This document shows positions 22,832-35,094 of a stretch of DNA of 64,000 nt, one piece after another; the stretch's first letter is position 1, and each line of letters starts with the position of its first letter. Source of the DNA: Notolepis coatsorum (Eukaryota > Chordata > Actinopteri > Aulopiformes > Paralepididae); contig OZ020593.1 of the NCBI GenBank assembly GCA_963971535.1, forward strand, positions 37,775,238 to 37,839,237, read 5' to 3'. The notes under the pieces are model-generated. The model saw only the letters and a program-made list of their open reading frames with translations. It was not told the origin of the DNA and did not search any database. Both the position numbers and the translations under genes were made by a program.

Positions 22832-23955
22832 ATGTGTAGCGTGACGGTCAGTCACGATATTCAGACATGGCATGAGATTATGGGTCATTGTAATTACGAG
22901 GATTTACTGAAACTGCAAGCAGTGACAGAAGGCATGCACATTGAAGGTGAAAAGCGTAGACCTGACAAAGAATGTGTAGTGTGCAAAACGGGGAAGTTTA
23001 CTCAATCGAGAAACAGAAATCCCAAAGAAAAAGTAAAGGTACCACTTGCGCTAGTTAACACAGATCTAGCCGGTCCAGTAAGCAACGAGTCCATAGGAGG
23101 CTTTAGATATGTACAGTCTTTTACAGATGTGTGCACAGGAGCAGTGTTTGTTTACTTTCTCAAAGCAAAGAGTGACACACTCCAGGCCACGGAGAAATTC
23201 CTGGCAGACGTAGCCCCTTATGGTAACGTAAGATGCTTGAGGTCCAACAGCGGAACCGAGTTCACAGACAGAGTTCCAATCACTGTTGAGAAGGTACAAG
23301 ATAAGACACGAGACGTCATGTCCATATCCCCCACACCAGAACGGAGTGGCAGAGAGGAAATGGCGCACCCTTTTCAAAATGGCTAGTCTATGGCATTATG
23401 CGGTGCAAGAAGCCGCTTACACCAGAAACAGGTGCTTTAATAAGCACACGGGCACCACACCGTATACAGCACTGACAGGAAAGAAGTGTAATCTAGCTAG
23501 AATGCACCAATTTGGTGTGTCATGCTTACCTGCAGGACAGGGGAAAGCTTGAGTCCAGATGTGAAAAAGGACTCTTTGTAGGGCACGACAAGGGAAGCCC
23601 CGCTTTCCTAGTTTATCATCCCGGTAAAGGGAGAGTGCAGAAACACAGGCTAGTCAAGTTTGTCACAAAGACAACATGTGAGAGCGAGACACAGACAGAG
23701 GAGCCAGAGCTGGACTCCAGAGTAAGGTGTGAAGAAACAGAGACACCTCAGCCCAGTGTACTTAGCGCGGTCGTACAGACAGACAGTCAGCCACCCCCAG
23801 AGGACGATGACGAGGAGCACCCGAGGGTGACGTCACGTGCCCCAAGCAGTGGGAGGTATCCCTCAAGGGAACACAAACCCCCAAAGTATCTGACAGACTA
23901 TGCCCGGAGAGGGAGTGACGAGGATGACAGTACACTTACCACCATTGATTACTGA
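22832..23955 (+). pseudogene. Copia integrase, frameshifted; no RT follows
   Basis: The pre-integrase region (TWHEIMGHCNYEDLLKLQ) with its HHCC zinc finger (...CVVCKTGK) leads into the integrase core. LVNTDLAGPV carries the first catalytic Asp; the second motif reads RSNSGTEF where families usually have RSDNGTEF, so that Asp is lost. A frameshift near 23285 leads to HETSCPYPPHQNGVAERKWR, with the third acidic residue, and another near 23530 leads to LESRCEKGLFVGHDKGSPAF. The frame ends in an acidic spacer (REHKPPKYLTDYARR) at 23955. The RT-RNase H domain and 3' LTR are absent, so the element is dead. Confidence 0.8.
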
Positions 23956-26706
23956 TGTAAATAAAGAGGGAGTTTAATTTCCAGTTGCGCCTTTTCACAC
24001 CTGATAAATAGGCAAGAGTTTTCAGAGGACACGGTCACCAGAAATAACTGGCGTGCGCGATCGCGCTGGGGGCCAACCATGGGACGAAGATAGGCGCGGA
24101 AGTGGGTATCGGTAAGCTGCTGGTGTCGCGATGGAAGACGACAACAGGGAACCGCCCTGTAGGACAGATATGGGTGTTGAGAAGGTGGTAGACTAGTAGA
24201 TAACGAGCGCCATGGGCTGTGTGACACTCACAACGTCTACACAGCCTGAAAGGGCGTGGCCATGGCAGTGGCTTGCAGAGAAAATATATATAGAGAACCG
24301 GAGAGGACAGTATGGAATGAGCTGCAAGTCCAAAGCCATGGTATAATGGAAAACACAAAGGAAGGTTGTGTACAGAAGACTGCTAGTGTTGTTTTCTGCT
24401 TTCAGAGTCCGGAGACGACCGATAGCGAAAAGGAAGGACCATCGACAGCGGGTGGAGACGGCCAACGGGGCGGAGTCCAGCAGTCGCAGGCGGTGTTGCC
24501 CAGGGGAGGACGAGGCAGACACAGGGGCCTTCCTGCGGAGACACTGTTTTCGAGGCATTTTGAAACAGAGATCATGGGCGGGTTTTTTATTGTTGAATCA
24601 TGAACAAACAGGGACTTCCTTCCAGAGCATCAAGATCGCGACAAGAGACAGCATGAAGACGACAATGTGAAGTCCTGTGTGGTCATATGTATATACAGAA
24701 GGTATATAAGGGGGAAATTGATGACAATTTCCGGTAGTATGTTAATATAGTCCTTTCGGGACAGATAAACCATTCCCCACCAGGATCCAGGGAGAGGGGG
24801 GGGGGTGAGTTTATCTCGGGACCACATAGAAGGGAGGGTGTCCTATCCGAAGAGATAATTCCCATAGGGGGAAACCGTATTGTAAGATGGATATTAGCCA
24901 GGGGTGGGTAAAAACAATAAAACAACAAGATAGAGTTATTGGGAGCAGACAAAGGAGCCCTAATTGTTATGAGTCGTTGGATGTTGTTGGTTCGGTGATC
25001 TGTTTCGGTTCCCTTTGTGCACGAAGGGAGGCGCAAACAGACATCAAACAGCAAGATCACTGGGTTGACCGCATGCCGTCTCCATTTCTTGTGCACGAGT
25101 GATGGGGTGGTTTGCGGCAACCACAGTCTATTTTTGGTATGGTCGGTTCGAAACCAAATAATGAGTTATGATTTTAAAGGTTTCATTTAGAATCAAAGGG
25201 GGAAGTGAAGGAAATAGATGATTTGCATTTGGTTATAACCGACATAGAGATTTGTAAGAGGTTTTAAGAGGATAATACCATCATCCTCATTTTCACCATG
25301 TATGTCTGTCTCTAGCCAGAGCAGGGGTTGTTTACATTCCACCAAACATAACAACTGATAGGAGACTGCTGCGAGCACAGCAGGATGGAGAGTGAGAGAG
25401 GTGGACACGAGAAACAGAGTTTAATGTGGGTTAGAGGTTAAAAGCAGTTACCATGACAGCGCGTCACATGACAACCAGAAGAGGGGCGGGGCCTGTCAAT
25501 TATGATAATGATGATGAGGATTATAATAATGTGAGTGTCTTCCGCATATGAGTTAGATCTAGACACGAAGCTGAAGCGAGCGGATGTTTGATCAGAGACT
25601 CTCATCCCTCTCACCCTGGCCAGGGGGGGGGGGGGGGGGAATGACACATCATCGATTAGCTTCGGCTAACGGGAGGGCTTTGGCTAAAGGCAAGGCCTTA
25701 GCCACCATTGGACTGAACAGCAGAAGAGACGATAGAATAATAGATTTAGTTCCCAAAGACTTTCTCAAGGACAATACGAAATGCGTAACATCTGAGGCTT
25801 TTGTTTATGTGATTCCAAGAAAGGTACTCCGCTGACTGTGTGAATTATTATGTTTACGGATTGCATTAAAGGGGGAATGACCACAATGTACGGCCAGTAT
25901 GAGAGGACGTCGGAGAAATAAAGCACAACGCAGGTTTTGCCAGAATCTTTCAACCGTCTGATGGTGCCCACTAGAGTGCGCCATGAGACCACTGACAGGA
26001 GGTAGGGAATGTCCAATGTCTTTATCATAACAGGCCCACCAAGGGCTGGGCCTGGGGTCGTTACAATATACTAGCCATGTGCTTGCTAGCATTCTTTAGT
26101 TATGCTCAAAGTTAGCCAGAATTGTCATTACCGAAACATATGGTAACGTTTCGGTAGTGATGTGATCATTTCGGTAGTGACCAAATGGAATGGTAAGTAG
26201 TTAAATCCCATCAGTGATGTACGCGTTCAGGTACATCACTGTTAATATCCTATACACTCTCACGGACCTCGGTGTTATCATTGGAACTCATTCTGAGACC
26301 CCGAGTGTGCAATGCCGGCGAATCCTGCTAGGTGGCAGTATCTCCTACCCTTTGAAACCTTATTTCTGTTATATTATATAGGTCCAGGCAGATAATTTGG
26401 ACTCAGGCAAGTGAAACGCTTCATCCGAGCACCTTGGAACGCGTTCAGCACACTTCATGCATATTTTGTGCCATTTCATGTCAGGGACCTGATGGACATC
26501 AATACTGGAAATCAGACAATTGGAATATTCTTTTTGGGATACCTCCTAGTAAAGGTAAGGACTATATGACATCAATCCTACTTTGATCCAACAATGATTT
26601 CACATCGATCACAACTATCAACGTATGTAGTATTAAAAATGGATGCACGCGCATCCCGCACACAGGCATGGCGGCCCATATGAGGGCCGTAGGACGTTAT
26701 GTGGTT
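23956..26706. other. No recognised gene; a TTAA-element relic at 26240-26360
   Basis: No supported coding region. 24715-24722 (TATATAAG) is TATA-like but has no gene behind it. 25621-25639 is a G-run. 26240-26360 (CTCACGGACCTCGGTG, CATTCTGAGAC, GCTAGGTGGCAGTATCT) matches part of the TTAA element at 51511-51740, so a relic of that family is present. 26130-26180 has GTTTCGGTAGTGA repeats. Confidence 0.45.
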
Positions 26707-26750
26707 GGAGAAGAAATGCACAGACTAAATGTTATCTACAGCACCTTTAA

Positions 26751-27796
<1,046 letters not shown>

Positions 27797-27836
27797 TTAA
27801 GGAGAAGAAATGCACAGACTAAATGTTATCTACACG

Positions 27837-28454
27837 CAGTGGTTCCCAAAGTCGGGGTCGCGACCCAAAGGTGGGCCGCGAGCAGCCACGGGTGGGCCGC
27901 GAGATGATTTAAAAAAAATTAAAAAAAATAAAAAAAAATAAAAAAAAATATTATTTTAATTTTTAATTTTTAAATTTTTAATTTTTTAATTTTAATTTTT
28001 TTTGTCAGGCCACTGAACTTAGAAGCAGGCCAGGACAGTGTTTCTAGTTGTATTCTAAAATTCTATTCTATTGTATTCTAAAATGTGACTATATGGTTTT
28101 ATATTAACTTAATAAATAAACTAAAACGAAAAATCTACTTATTTCAACGAACATTTCAAACTAAATAACAGATTATGCACATAAAACGCTGAAAACAACC
28201 GAAGCAACAATAGTATTTTAATGAGGCTATTATTATTATCATTATTATTTTGCAACAAGTTATCCCTCTCATAAATAGCACATATAAATGAATAACTAAC
28301 TTGAACTAACTTAATAGGATTGAAGTGATATTTGGCTTAAAAAATCGGTCGCCTGACAAAAAAAATAAAAAAAAAGCCAGACGATGTGCATTGGGCCGCG
28401 GCTCTCTGACGCCTTATTTTCTGGGCCCCGGCCTGAAAAGTTTGGGAACCCCTG
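27837..28454 (+). mobile_element. hAT-type MITE, family copy 2
   Basis: CAGTGGTTCCCAAAGTCGGG at the left and AAAGTTTGGGAACCCCTG at the right, collinear with the copies at 12619 and 46643. Flanks are ATCTACACG and ATCTACAG, a hAT-type duplication of the 44-bp repeat with one extra base. The interior contains AAAAAAT/ATTTTTAA runs. Confidence 0.85.
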
Positions 28455-28559
28455 ATCTACAGCACCTTTAAGGAGAAGAAATGCACAGACTAAATGTTAT
28501 CTACAGCACCTTTAAGGAGAAGAAATGCACAGACTAAATGTTATCTGACGATGTTTGTA

Positions 28560-29306
28560 GACCCATCTGTACAAGGATGTTGAGGATGTTTTACCAGTCG
28601 GTGGTGGCGGGCGCTTTCTTTTACACTGTGACCTGCTGGGGCAGCGGACTGAGAGCGGGGGATGCAAACAGGCTGGATAAGCTGGTCAGGAAGGCCAGTA
28701 GCGTGGTTGGGGTGGAGCTGGACTCTCTCATCGACTACAGGTGGGGAGGAGAGGGACACGATCCCATCCACATCAACAGGGTCGCAGTGGAGAGGGTCGC
28801 CAGCTTCAAGTTCCTCAGGGTCCACATCACAGAGAAGCTGGACTGGGGAGTGCACACTGGCCATGTGGTGAAGAAGGCCCAACAACGCCTCTACCACCTC
28901 AGGCGACTTAAAAAATGTGGCATGGGGCCACAGATCCTCAGGGCCTTCTACAGAGGCACCACGGAGAGCGTACTGACAGGATGCACCACAGCATGGTTTG
29001 GTAATGCCAACCAAAGCGACCGCAGAGCACTGGAGAGAGTAGTGCGAACGGCCGAGAAGATCTGTGGAAGCAAGCTACCCACCATAGTCAGTATCTTCAC
29101 TGAGCGGTGCGTCAGCAAGGCACACAGGATTCTGAAAGACCCCAGCCACCCCAACCACAAACTGTTTGAGCTCATGCCGTCTGGCAGACGGTACCGGAGT
29201 CTCAGATCCACCTCCAAAAGAACTTTGAACAGCTACCTCCACCGGGCCAACAGGCTACTGACTCTGAACCATCATGGTCATGTACAAAATGTCTTGTTAA
29301 AGTAAT
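28560..29306 (+). pseudogene. Rex1-like LINE ORF2 C-terminus, two joined pieces
   Basis: One open frame ending at 29305, but its order is abnormal. Residues 1-65 (MLRMFYQSVVAGAFFYTVTC, NRLDKLVRKASSVVG) belong to the extreme C-terminal part of the family. They are followed by a more upstream segment (INRVAVERVASFKF, KKAQQRLYHLRRLKKCGMG) that runs on through the same C-terminal motifs again (AFYRGTTESVLTG, LFELMPSGRRYRSLRS). So two fragments of the same family are joined near 28735. No RT catalytic box. The 3' UTR continues to 29504 and ends in (CTAT)n. Confidence 0.75.
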
Positions 29307-29504
29307 ATTGTATAGTATAGGATTATCTTAAGTATATTTGTTGTATTGCAATGTATTGTATTTGTATGTTTATAATGTATTTTATGTATATAATGTATAT
29401 TATTTATTCAATGTATGTGCACACTACTACGGTTGAGGAGCCTAGGAAAACAAGAATCTCACGTTTTCGGAATGTATATACATTCTAAAAGCTGTGACAA
29501 TAAA

Positions 29505-29505
29505 C

Positions 29506-29565
<60 letters not shown>
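29505..29565 (+). repeat. (CTAT)n LINE tail
   Basis: GTGACAATAAAC followed by 15 CTAT units, the microsatellite tail of the preceding LINE. Confidence 0.9.
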
Positions 29566-29806
29566 TGGTGGTGGCGGAGAGGAGGAGCCTTGCTAAGCTC
29601 CATGCCATCAGGGACAACCCCTCCCACCCACTACACACAGACTTGGCTGACAGAAGGAGCACGTTCAGTGCTAGACAAAGACTCCCGAGATGTAGCACTG
29701 AACGGCACAGGAAGTCCTTCATTCCAACAGCCAAATTTCCCTCTGGATGAATAAAGTATTTCTATTATATTCTATTCTATTCTATTCTATTCTATTCTAT
29801 CTATAG
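29566..29806 (+). mobile_element. Second LINE 3' end with (TTCTA)n tail
   Basis: Short frame AERRSLAKLHAIRDNPSHPL then FSARQRLPRCSTERHRKSFI, the typical last residues of a Rex1/CR1-group ORF2, then AATAAAGTATTTC and TTCTA/TCTAT repeats. It lies head-to-tail behind the previous LINE. Confidence 0.7.
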
Positions 29807-30161
29807 CACCTTTAAAGGAAAACTCCAACATTTTGGGAGATTTGCTTATTTGGCATCTACCCTGGAGTTAGACAAGAAGATACATACCCTTTTCTTCTCT
29901 GTGCATGCAGTAGGAGTAGGAAGACACGCACAGTTAGCCTAGCTTAGCGTCAGTCACTGGAAGTAGGTTCCTCCATTAGCCTAGTTCCAAATGTCTTCCT
30001 ACTCCTACTGCATGCACAGAGAAGAAAAAGGTATGAATCTTCTTGTCTAACTCCAGGGTTCCCAAAATGTTGGAGTGTTAAGATACATACCTTTTTCTTC
30101 TCTGTGCATGCAGTAGGAGTAGGAAGACGTGCACCGTTAGCCTAGCTTAGCGTCAGTCACT

Positions 30162-31107
30162 AGTCAAGTCAAGTAATTTATTTATAAAGCACGTTTAAAA
30201 GCTCAAGAGCCAACCAAAGTGCTGTACAATCAAAGCATAAAAACAATGTCCTAATATAAAATACAAAAAGGCACAGCAGGACAAGACAGTACATTCAGAA
30301 AATAGGACAACAGTAGGTCAACAAGCGGATAGGGGAGCACAAAGCACAGTATAGCACACAGGGGACAGAGGAGCACAAGAAGAGATACAAGAGGGATGGG
30401 GCAGGATAAAATTGCATGGGAGTGTGTGAGTTAGGGTGTGAGAATCAGGGTTAATTGAAGGCTAGGGAATAAAAGTGGGTTTTTAGACGGGCCTTAAAAG
30501 TCTCCAGCGAGGGGGGCAGATCGGATCTCCAGGGGAAGCTGGTTCCGGCCACGGCCTTGAAGGAGCGATCGCCTCTCTTTTTGAGTCTGGTGCGGGGGGG
30601 AACTAGCCGGGCCTGGTTGGAGGATCTTAGTGACCTGGGTGCTGCGTAGGGGGTGATGAGCACTGTGATGTATAAAGGTGCTGCACCCGATAGTGCCTTA
30701 AAGGTGAGGAGGAGGATTTTGAAGTCTATTCTTTATGGTACTGGGAGCCAGTGTAGGGAGGCTAGGACTGGTGTGATGTGCTCTCTCTTTCTGGTGCCGG
30801 TAAGGAACCTAGCTGCAGAGTGTTGTACCATTTTAAGGCGGGACATGGCTGCCTGACTGATTGATTGATTGATTGAAAAGTTTATTAACAGATTGCAGAA
30901 TGGGTACAGTACAGTACAGCTCAATACATACAATTGTTAAGGGGATGCAGACCAGAGAAAGACTTTCGTCTTGTTTACATCAGGGTCCCCCATTTTCAAT
31001 TCATCATAACATATATGACATACACTACTGATGCCGGTGTAGAGGGCATTGCAGTAGTCAAGGCGTGAAGTGATGAATGCATTGACTACTGTTTCCAGGA
31101 CGACGGA
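30162..31107 (-). mobile_element. L2 LINE 3' fragment inserted in the MITE
   Basis: Flanked by AGTCACT direct repeats (30155-30161 and 31108-31114). The minus strand encodes SRLDYCNALYTGI-type L2 sequence (31024-31100), then AAMSRLKMVQHSAARFLTGT and HITPVLASLHWLP, ending LKTHFYSLAFN near 30451. The 3' tail reads CAGCACTTTGGTTGGCTC then CTTTATAAATAAATTACTTG. A LINE-A tail interrupts it at ~30854-31023. Confidence 0.8.
30854..31023 (-). mobile_element. LINE-A 3' tail inserted in the L2
   Basis: On the minus strand, the LINE-A 3' UTR (GAAAATGGGGGACCCTGATG, TGCATCCCCTTAACAATTG) ending CTGTTAATAAACTTTTCAAT then (CAAT)n. CTGA occurs on both sides. This is the innermost of three nested insertions. 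Confidence 0.8.
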
Positions 31108-31383
31108 AGTCACTGGAAGTAGGTTCCTCCATTAGCCTAGTTCCCAACGTCTTCCTACTCCTACTGCATGCACAGAGAAGAAAAAGGTATGCATCTTCTT
31201 GTCTAACTCCAGGGTAGATGGCAAATAAGCGAATTTCCCAAAATGTTGGAGGTTTCCTTTAAAGAGAAGACATGCACAGACTGGTCAGGGACTCTTCCCT
31301 TTAAAAAGGAATAGTCTATTAAAAGATTATCCTAAAGAGATTATAAACAGTATTAGAACCAGATATCTCCCTCTCCCTATTTC

Positions 31384-32188
31384 TGTAAGAATCTCGTTGT
31401 TGGTGTGTGGACCCAGGCGCAATACAGGAATGAGAGAGAGGCAGGACACAAGCGGGGTGTAGTTGAGAAGAGGCTTTACTTCACTCTTTGGAGTACAACT
31501 ACAACAACAAAACAATAAACGTACCACAGCCTAAGCCGGCAGATAAAGAATATACAACAAAGGGTACAAGCGTGAATAGCACGGAAGGGTGCTATCACAA
31601 CCACAATGGTATAATGATAATAATGTTCTGACAACAACGGACGACACAAGATACGTTTACAAACCGACAGGGAAGTAACAGGACAGCACAGAATATATAG
31701 GACGACTAATCACACTGATTACTAACACGACACACCTGCTGACATTAACAGTGACACCAACATTAAACCAGACCGGGGAATAGAGTGGACAACACACACA
31801 CAGGAGCATGAATACACAGAGGGAACAAGACTAGACACTAATACCAGGTTCCAATACAATGTAACATAACAACACGGGGAAGATAGGACTAGACAGGAAC
31901 ATGAAGTAACAAAACAACAAGGGGGGACTAGACACTAATACAAGGACACTAGATAATAGTGTCACAGGGATAATAGGGACACATAATAATAGGCAGCCAG
32001 GTCTTGAGCCAGGCAGGAATTAAACATTGTAAACAAAACAACACAAGGACTGAGGCCACAGTAGACAGGAGGAGTTCACTCCCCGATAAACCACAAGGTG
32101 GTGCCAGAGGGTAATGTTCGAAAGGTGGTGCCAGAGGGTAATGTTTATTGTTCAGAGAATTCCTGAGTCCAAAGGGCAGATTATGACA
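31384..32188 (-). mobile_element. 3' LTR of a minus-strand LTR retrotransposon
   Basis: 805 bp; on the minus strand it starts TGTCATAATCTGCCC and ends GATTCTTACA (TG...CA). It matches the LTR at 37168-40428, once an inserted LINE is removed, with only about a dozen differences that I could count. Preceding it on the minus strand is a G-rich polypurine tract (complement of 32191-32208). A CCTATATATTC box on the minus strand near 31697 is a candidate TATA. The outer flank is ATTTC (31379-31383). Confidence 0.9.
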
Positions 32189-34701
32189 GTACCCCCCCCC
32201 CCCCCCCCCGAAGGGGAGGCTCCCAGACGACCCACAAGACCGACCAGGGACAGGCAGGGCGAAGGGCAGAGACCCCGGAAAAAACTGGGGACGAGGACAC
32301 GGAAAACTGGAGCCGGGGGCCCGGGGAACAGGACCAGAGGGGAGCCCGGAGATGGGCGCACAGGGAACTGGACCAGGGGCACTGGAGAGGGGGACAGAGA
32401 CAGAGGCCCGGAGAGGGGGGCCAGAGACAGGGACAGAGGCCCGGAGAGGGGGGCCGGAGACAGGGACAGGGACCCGGTGAGGGAGGCTGGAGACAGGGAC
32501 AGGGACCCGGTGAGGGGGGCTGGAGACGGGGACAGGGGCCCGGTGAGGGAGACTGGAGACAGGGACAGAGGCCCGGAGAGGGGGGCTGGAGACGGGGACA
32601 GGGGCCCGGTGAGGGGGGCTGGAGACAGGGACAGAGGCCCGGAGAGGGGGGCTGGAGACGGGGACAGAGGACCGGTGAGGGGGGCTGGAGACGGGGACAG
32701 GGGCCCAGTGAGGGGGGTGGAGACGGGGACAGGGACCCGGTGAGGGGGGCTGGAGATGGGGACAGGGGCCCGGTGAGGGGGGCTGGAGACAGGGACAGGA
32801 GCCCAATGGTGGAGACCGGGCACTGGGACAGGGGCCCGGTGAGGAGGCCCGGAACAAAGGGGCGAGGGCAACAACTCCAGAGCAGGACCCCGGACGGGGA
32901 ACACTCCAGGTGCAGACCCCGGGACAGAACGAGGGGGCCCGGAGATGAAGGGCGGAGGCGACGACCCCAGAGCAGGACCCCGGACAGGGACCACTCCAGG
33001 TGGAGATCTTGGGACCGGGCGCAGGACCCCGGATGGGAGCCCCTCCCGGCGTTGACCTTGGTGCAGACCACGGCGTCGACCACGGCGCAGGGCTGGACCA
33101 GACGACTCTCCAGGTGCAGATTGACCTCGGTGCAGACCTCGGTGTTGACCAAGGCGTCGACCACGGCGTAGACCACGGCGCAGGACTGGACCAGACGACT
33201 CTCCAGGTGCAGATCGACCTCGGTGCAGACCTCGGCGTTGACCACGGCGTAGACCACGGCGCAGGGCTGGACCAGACGACTCTCCAGGTGCAGATCGACC
33301 CCGGTGCAGACCTCGGCGTCGACCGCGGCGTAGACCACGGTGCAGGACTGGACCAGATGACTCTCCAGGTGCAGATCGACCTCGGTGCAGACCTCGGCGT
33401 TGACCACGGCGTAGACCACGGCGTAGACCACGGCACAGGGCTGGACCAGACGACTCTCCAGGTGCAGATCGACCCCGGTGCAGACCTCGGCGTCGACCAC
33501 GGCGTAGACCACGGCGCAGGACTGGACCAGACGACTCTCCAGGTGCAGATCGACCTCGGTGCAGACCTCTGCGTTGACCACGGCGTAGACCACGGCGTAG
33601 ACCACGGCGCAGGGCTGGACCAGACGACTCTCCAGGTGCAGATCGACCCCGGTGCAGACCTCGGCGTTGACCACGGCGTCGACCACGGCGTAGACCATGG
33701 CACAGGACTGGACCAGACGACTCTCCAGGTGCAGATCGACCTCGGTGCAGACCTCTGCGTTGACCACGGCGTAGACCACGGTGCAGGGCTGGACCAGACG
33801 ACTCTCCAGGTGCAGATCGACCCCGGTGCAGACCTCGGCGTTGACCACAGCGCAGGGCTGGACCAGACGACTCTCCAGGTGCAGATCGACCTCGGTGCAG
33901 ACCACAGCGTTGACCACGGCGCAGGGCTGGACCAGACGAGGAGCCGGAGGCAGGAGACTCCCCGGGGACAGGAGCACGACCTGGACCAGACGTCGGGGTC
34001 TCCCCGGGAGCCGGAGGAGGAACTGGGACAGCTAGAGTTGCCCTAACAGGGGCTAAACTGGTAGTAGAAACTGGGTTAGCTACCTGGGATATGCTAGCTG
34101 CGGGGCCTGTGCTAGCTGCTAGGGTTACACCAGCCGGCGGGGCTAAGGCGCTAGCAGTAGGGACTCTAGCGGACAGGACTAGGTGGCTAGCAGCAGGGGC
34201 TCTAGCGGACGAGACAGAGGGGTTAGCCGATGGGGCGGCTTCCGGGAAACTGACCTTGCTAGCTGAAGGGGCAGTCCTAGCAGCGGGGAGACTGACCTTG
34301 CTAGCTGAAGGGGCAGTCCTAGCAGTGGGGAAACTGACCTTGCTAGCTGAAGGGGCAGTCCAAGCAGTGGGAGACATGCTGGTGGTAGAGGCTACATAGG
34401 CAACCTGGAGTACGCTAGCAGGGGCTGAGCTAAGTGCAGGAGTAGTACTAGCTGCAGAGAGTCTGCTATCAGTGGGGGATGTGCTAGCTGTAGATGCTAC
34501 ACTAGCAGGAAGGGCTAAGGTGCTAGCTGTAGATACCACACTAGCAGGAGGGACTATGCTAGTCTTCTTAGCTTTGCTAGCCTTCTGAGACCTACTAGAA
34601 GTGCGTGCTACGCTAGCAGGCGGGGCTCTAGCGGACTGGACTGAGGTGGTAGCTACCAAGGCTACACTAGCGGCAGGGGCTGTGCTAACCACGGAGGCCA
34701 T
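32152..34701 (-). CDS. 849-aa low-complexity open frame of the LTR element
   Basis: Reads through three compositions. The start ([20 protein letters not shown]) is Ala/Ser/Thr/Val-rich. The middle (about residues 230-560) is Arg-Gly-rich, with the recurring [20 protein letters not shown] pattern and [11 protein letters not shown]. The end is Pro-rich, with 11-residue [11 protein letters not shown] units encoded by 33-bp repeats. The other two minus-strand frames are also open over much of the repeat region (31949-33703, 584 aa; 32181-33977, 598 aa) because repeat units are multiples of 3 and lack stop triplets. Openness alone is therefore weak evidence of translation. No enzyme domain. It may be the decayed continuation of the Gag-like protein at 36470-37105, or an artefact of repeat structure. 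Confidence 0.35.
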   Translation of the reverse strand: MASVVSTAPAASVALVATTSVQSARAPPASVARTSSRSQKASKAKKTSIVPPASVVSTASTLALPASVASTASTSPTDSRLSAASTTPALSSAPASVLQVAYVASTTSMSPTAWTAPSASKVSFPTARTAPSASKVSLPAARTAPSASKVSFPEAAPSANPSVSSARAPAASHLVLSARVPTASALAPPAGVTLAASTGPAASISQVANPVSTTSLAPVRATLAVPVPPPAPGETPTSGPGRAPVPGESPASGSSSGPALRRGQRCGLHRGRSAPGESSGPALRCGQRRGLHRGRSAPGESSGPALHRGLRRGQRRGLHRGRSAPGESSGPVLCHGLRRGRRRGQRRGLHRGRSAPGESSGPALRRGLRRGLRRGQRRGLHRGRSAPGESSGPVLRRGLRRGRRRGLHRGRSAPGESSGPALCRGLRRGLRRGQRRGLHRGRSAPGESSGPVLHRGLRRGRRRGLHRGRSAPGESSGPALRRGLRRGQRRGLHRGRSAPGESSGPVLRRGLRRGRRLGQHRGLHRGQSAPGESSGPALRRGRRRGLHQGQRREGLPSGVLRPVPRSPPGVVPVRGPALGSSPPPFISGPPRSVPGSAPGVFPVRGPALELLPSPLCSGPPHRAPVPVPGLHHWAPVPVSSPPHRAPVPISSPPHRVPVPVSTPLTGPLSPSPAPLTGPLSPSPAPLSGPLSLSPAPLTGPLSPSPAPLSGPLSLSPVSLTGPLSPSPAPLTGSLSLSPASLTGSLSLSPAPLSGPLSLSLAPLSGPLSLSPSPVPLVQFPVRPSPGSPLVLFPGPPAPVFRVLVPSFFRGLCPSPCLSLVGLVGRLGASPSGGGGGGTVIICPLDSGIL
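32380..32860 (-). repeat. 33-bp tandem array, about 15 units
   Basis: Unit on the plus strand: GGAGACAGGGACAGGGACCC then GGTGAGGGGGGCT, with 1-3 substitutions per copy. In the minus-strand frame it encodes an 11-residue Ser-Pro-Ala-Pro-Leu-Thr-Gly-Pro-Leu unit. Confidence 0.9.
33060..33950 (-). repeat. Higher-order array of ~81-108-bp units with 12-bp subrepeats
   Basis: Each unit holds a constant core (GGACCAGACGACTCTCCAGG, TGCAGATCGACC) and a variable number of 12-bp GACCACGGCGTA-type subrepeats. Units alternate between GACCTCGGTG and GACCCCGGTG versions, a higher-order pattern. All length changes are multiples of 3. Confidence 0.9.
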
Positions 34702-35094
34702 GCCAGCAGAAGGGGCGGTCCCAGCATCTGAGACTACGTTAGCTATAGGGCCTGTGCACGCAAGGGCAGCTAGGTAGGTAGCTACTGCAGAGGCTGCTCT
34801 ATCACCAAATGTTCTGCCAGTTGCATAAGCCTCGCTAGCAGTAGCAGGAGGGAGTAAGCTAGTGGTAGAGAATCAAGCCTACCCTGAGCCTCCTAACAGA
34901 ATAAGACCTTGACTTAGCTGTGGGGGCAGAGGTTCTGCTAGCTGTGCAAGCTACGGGAGCTAGGCTAACCACGGGAGCCTTGCCGGCCGACAGGGCGGTC
35001 CCAGCATCAGAGGCCTTGTTAGCTATAGGGCCTGAGCTGGCTGTCTGGGCAGTGTTAACAGCCTGGGCAGTGAAGGCTGCGGAGGCTAACTGCT

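Larger units (their letters stand above)
29812..31262 (+). mobile_element. TTAA-flanked palindromic MITEs, nested (29816-31258)
   Basis: TTAA (29812-29815) precedes AGGAAAACTCCAACATTTTG; the far right ends CAAAATGTTGGAGGTTTCCT followed by TTAA (31259-31262). A first complete hairpin copy ends at about 30076 (CCCAAAATGTTGGAGTG, TTAA) and a second begins GATACATACC and is split by an L2 LINE. Both are near-palindromes (GAAGATACATACC.../...GGTATGAATCTTC, GCATGCAGTAGGAGTAGGAA and its complement). Confidence 0.75.

Noticed and set aside
24256-24670. Overlapping frames after the Copia element as its missing RT
   Set aside because: None contains an RT motif, and no second LTR follows.
33000-34046. 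348-aa plus-strand frame ([19 protein letters not shown] repeats)
   Set aside because: It is the complement of the LTR element's tandem array, whose element runs on the minus strand; no start context or non-repeat domain.
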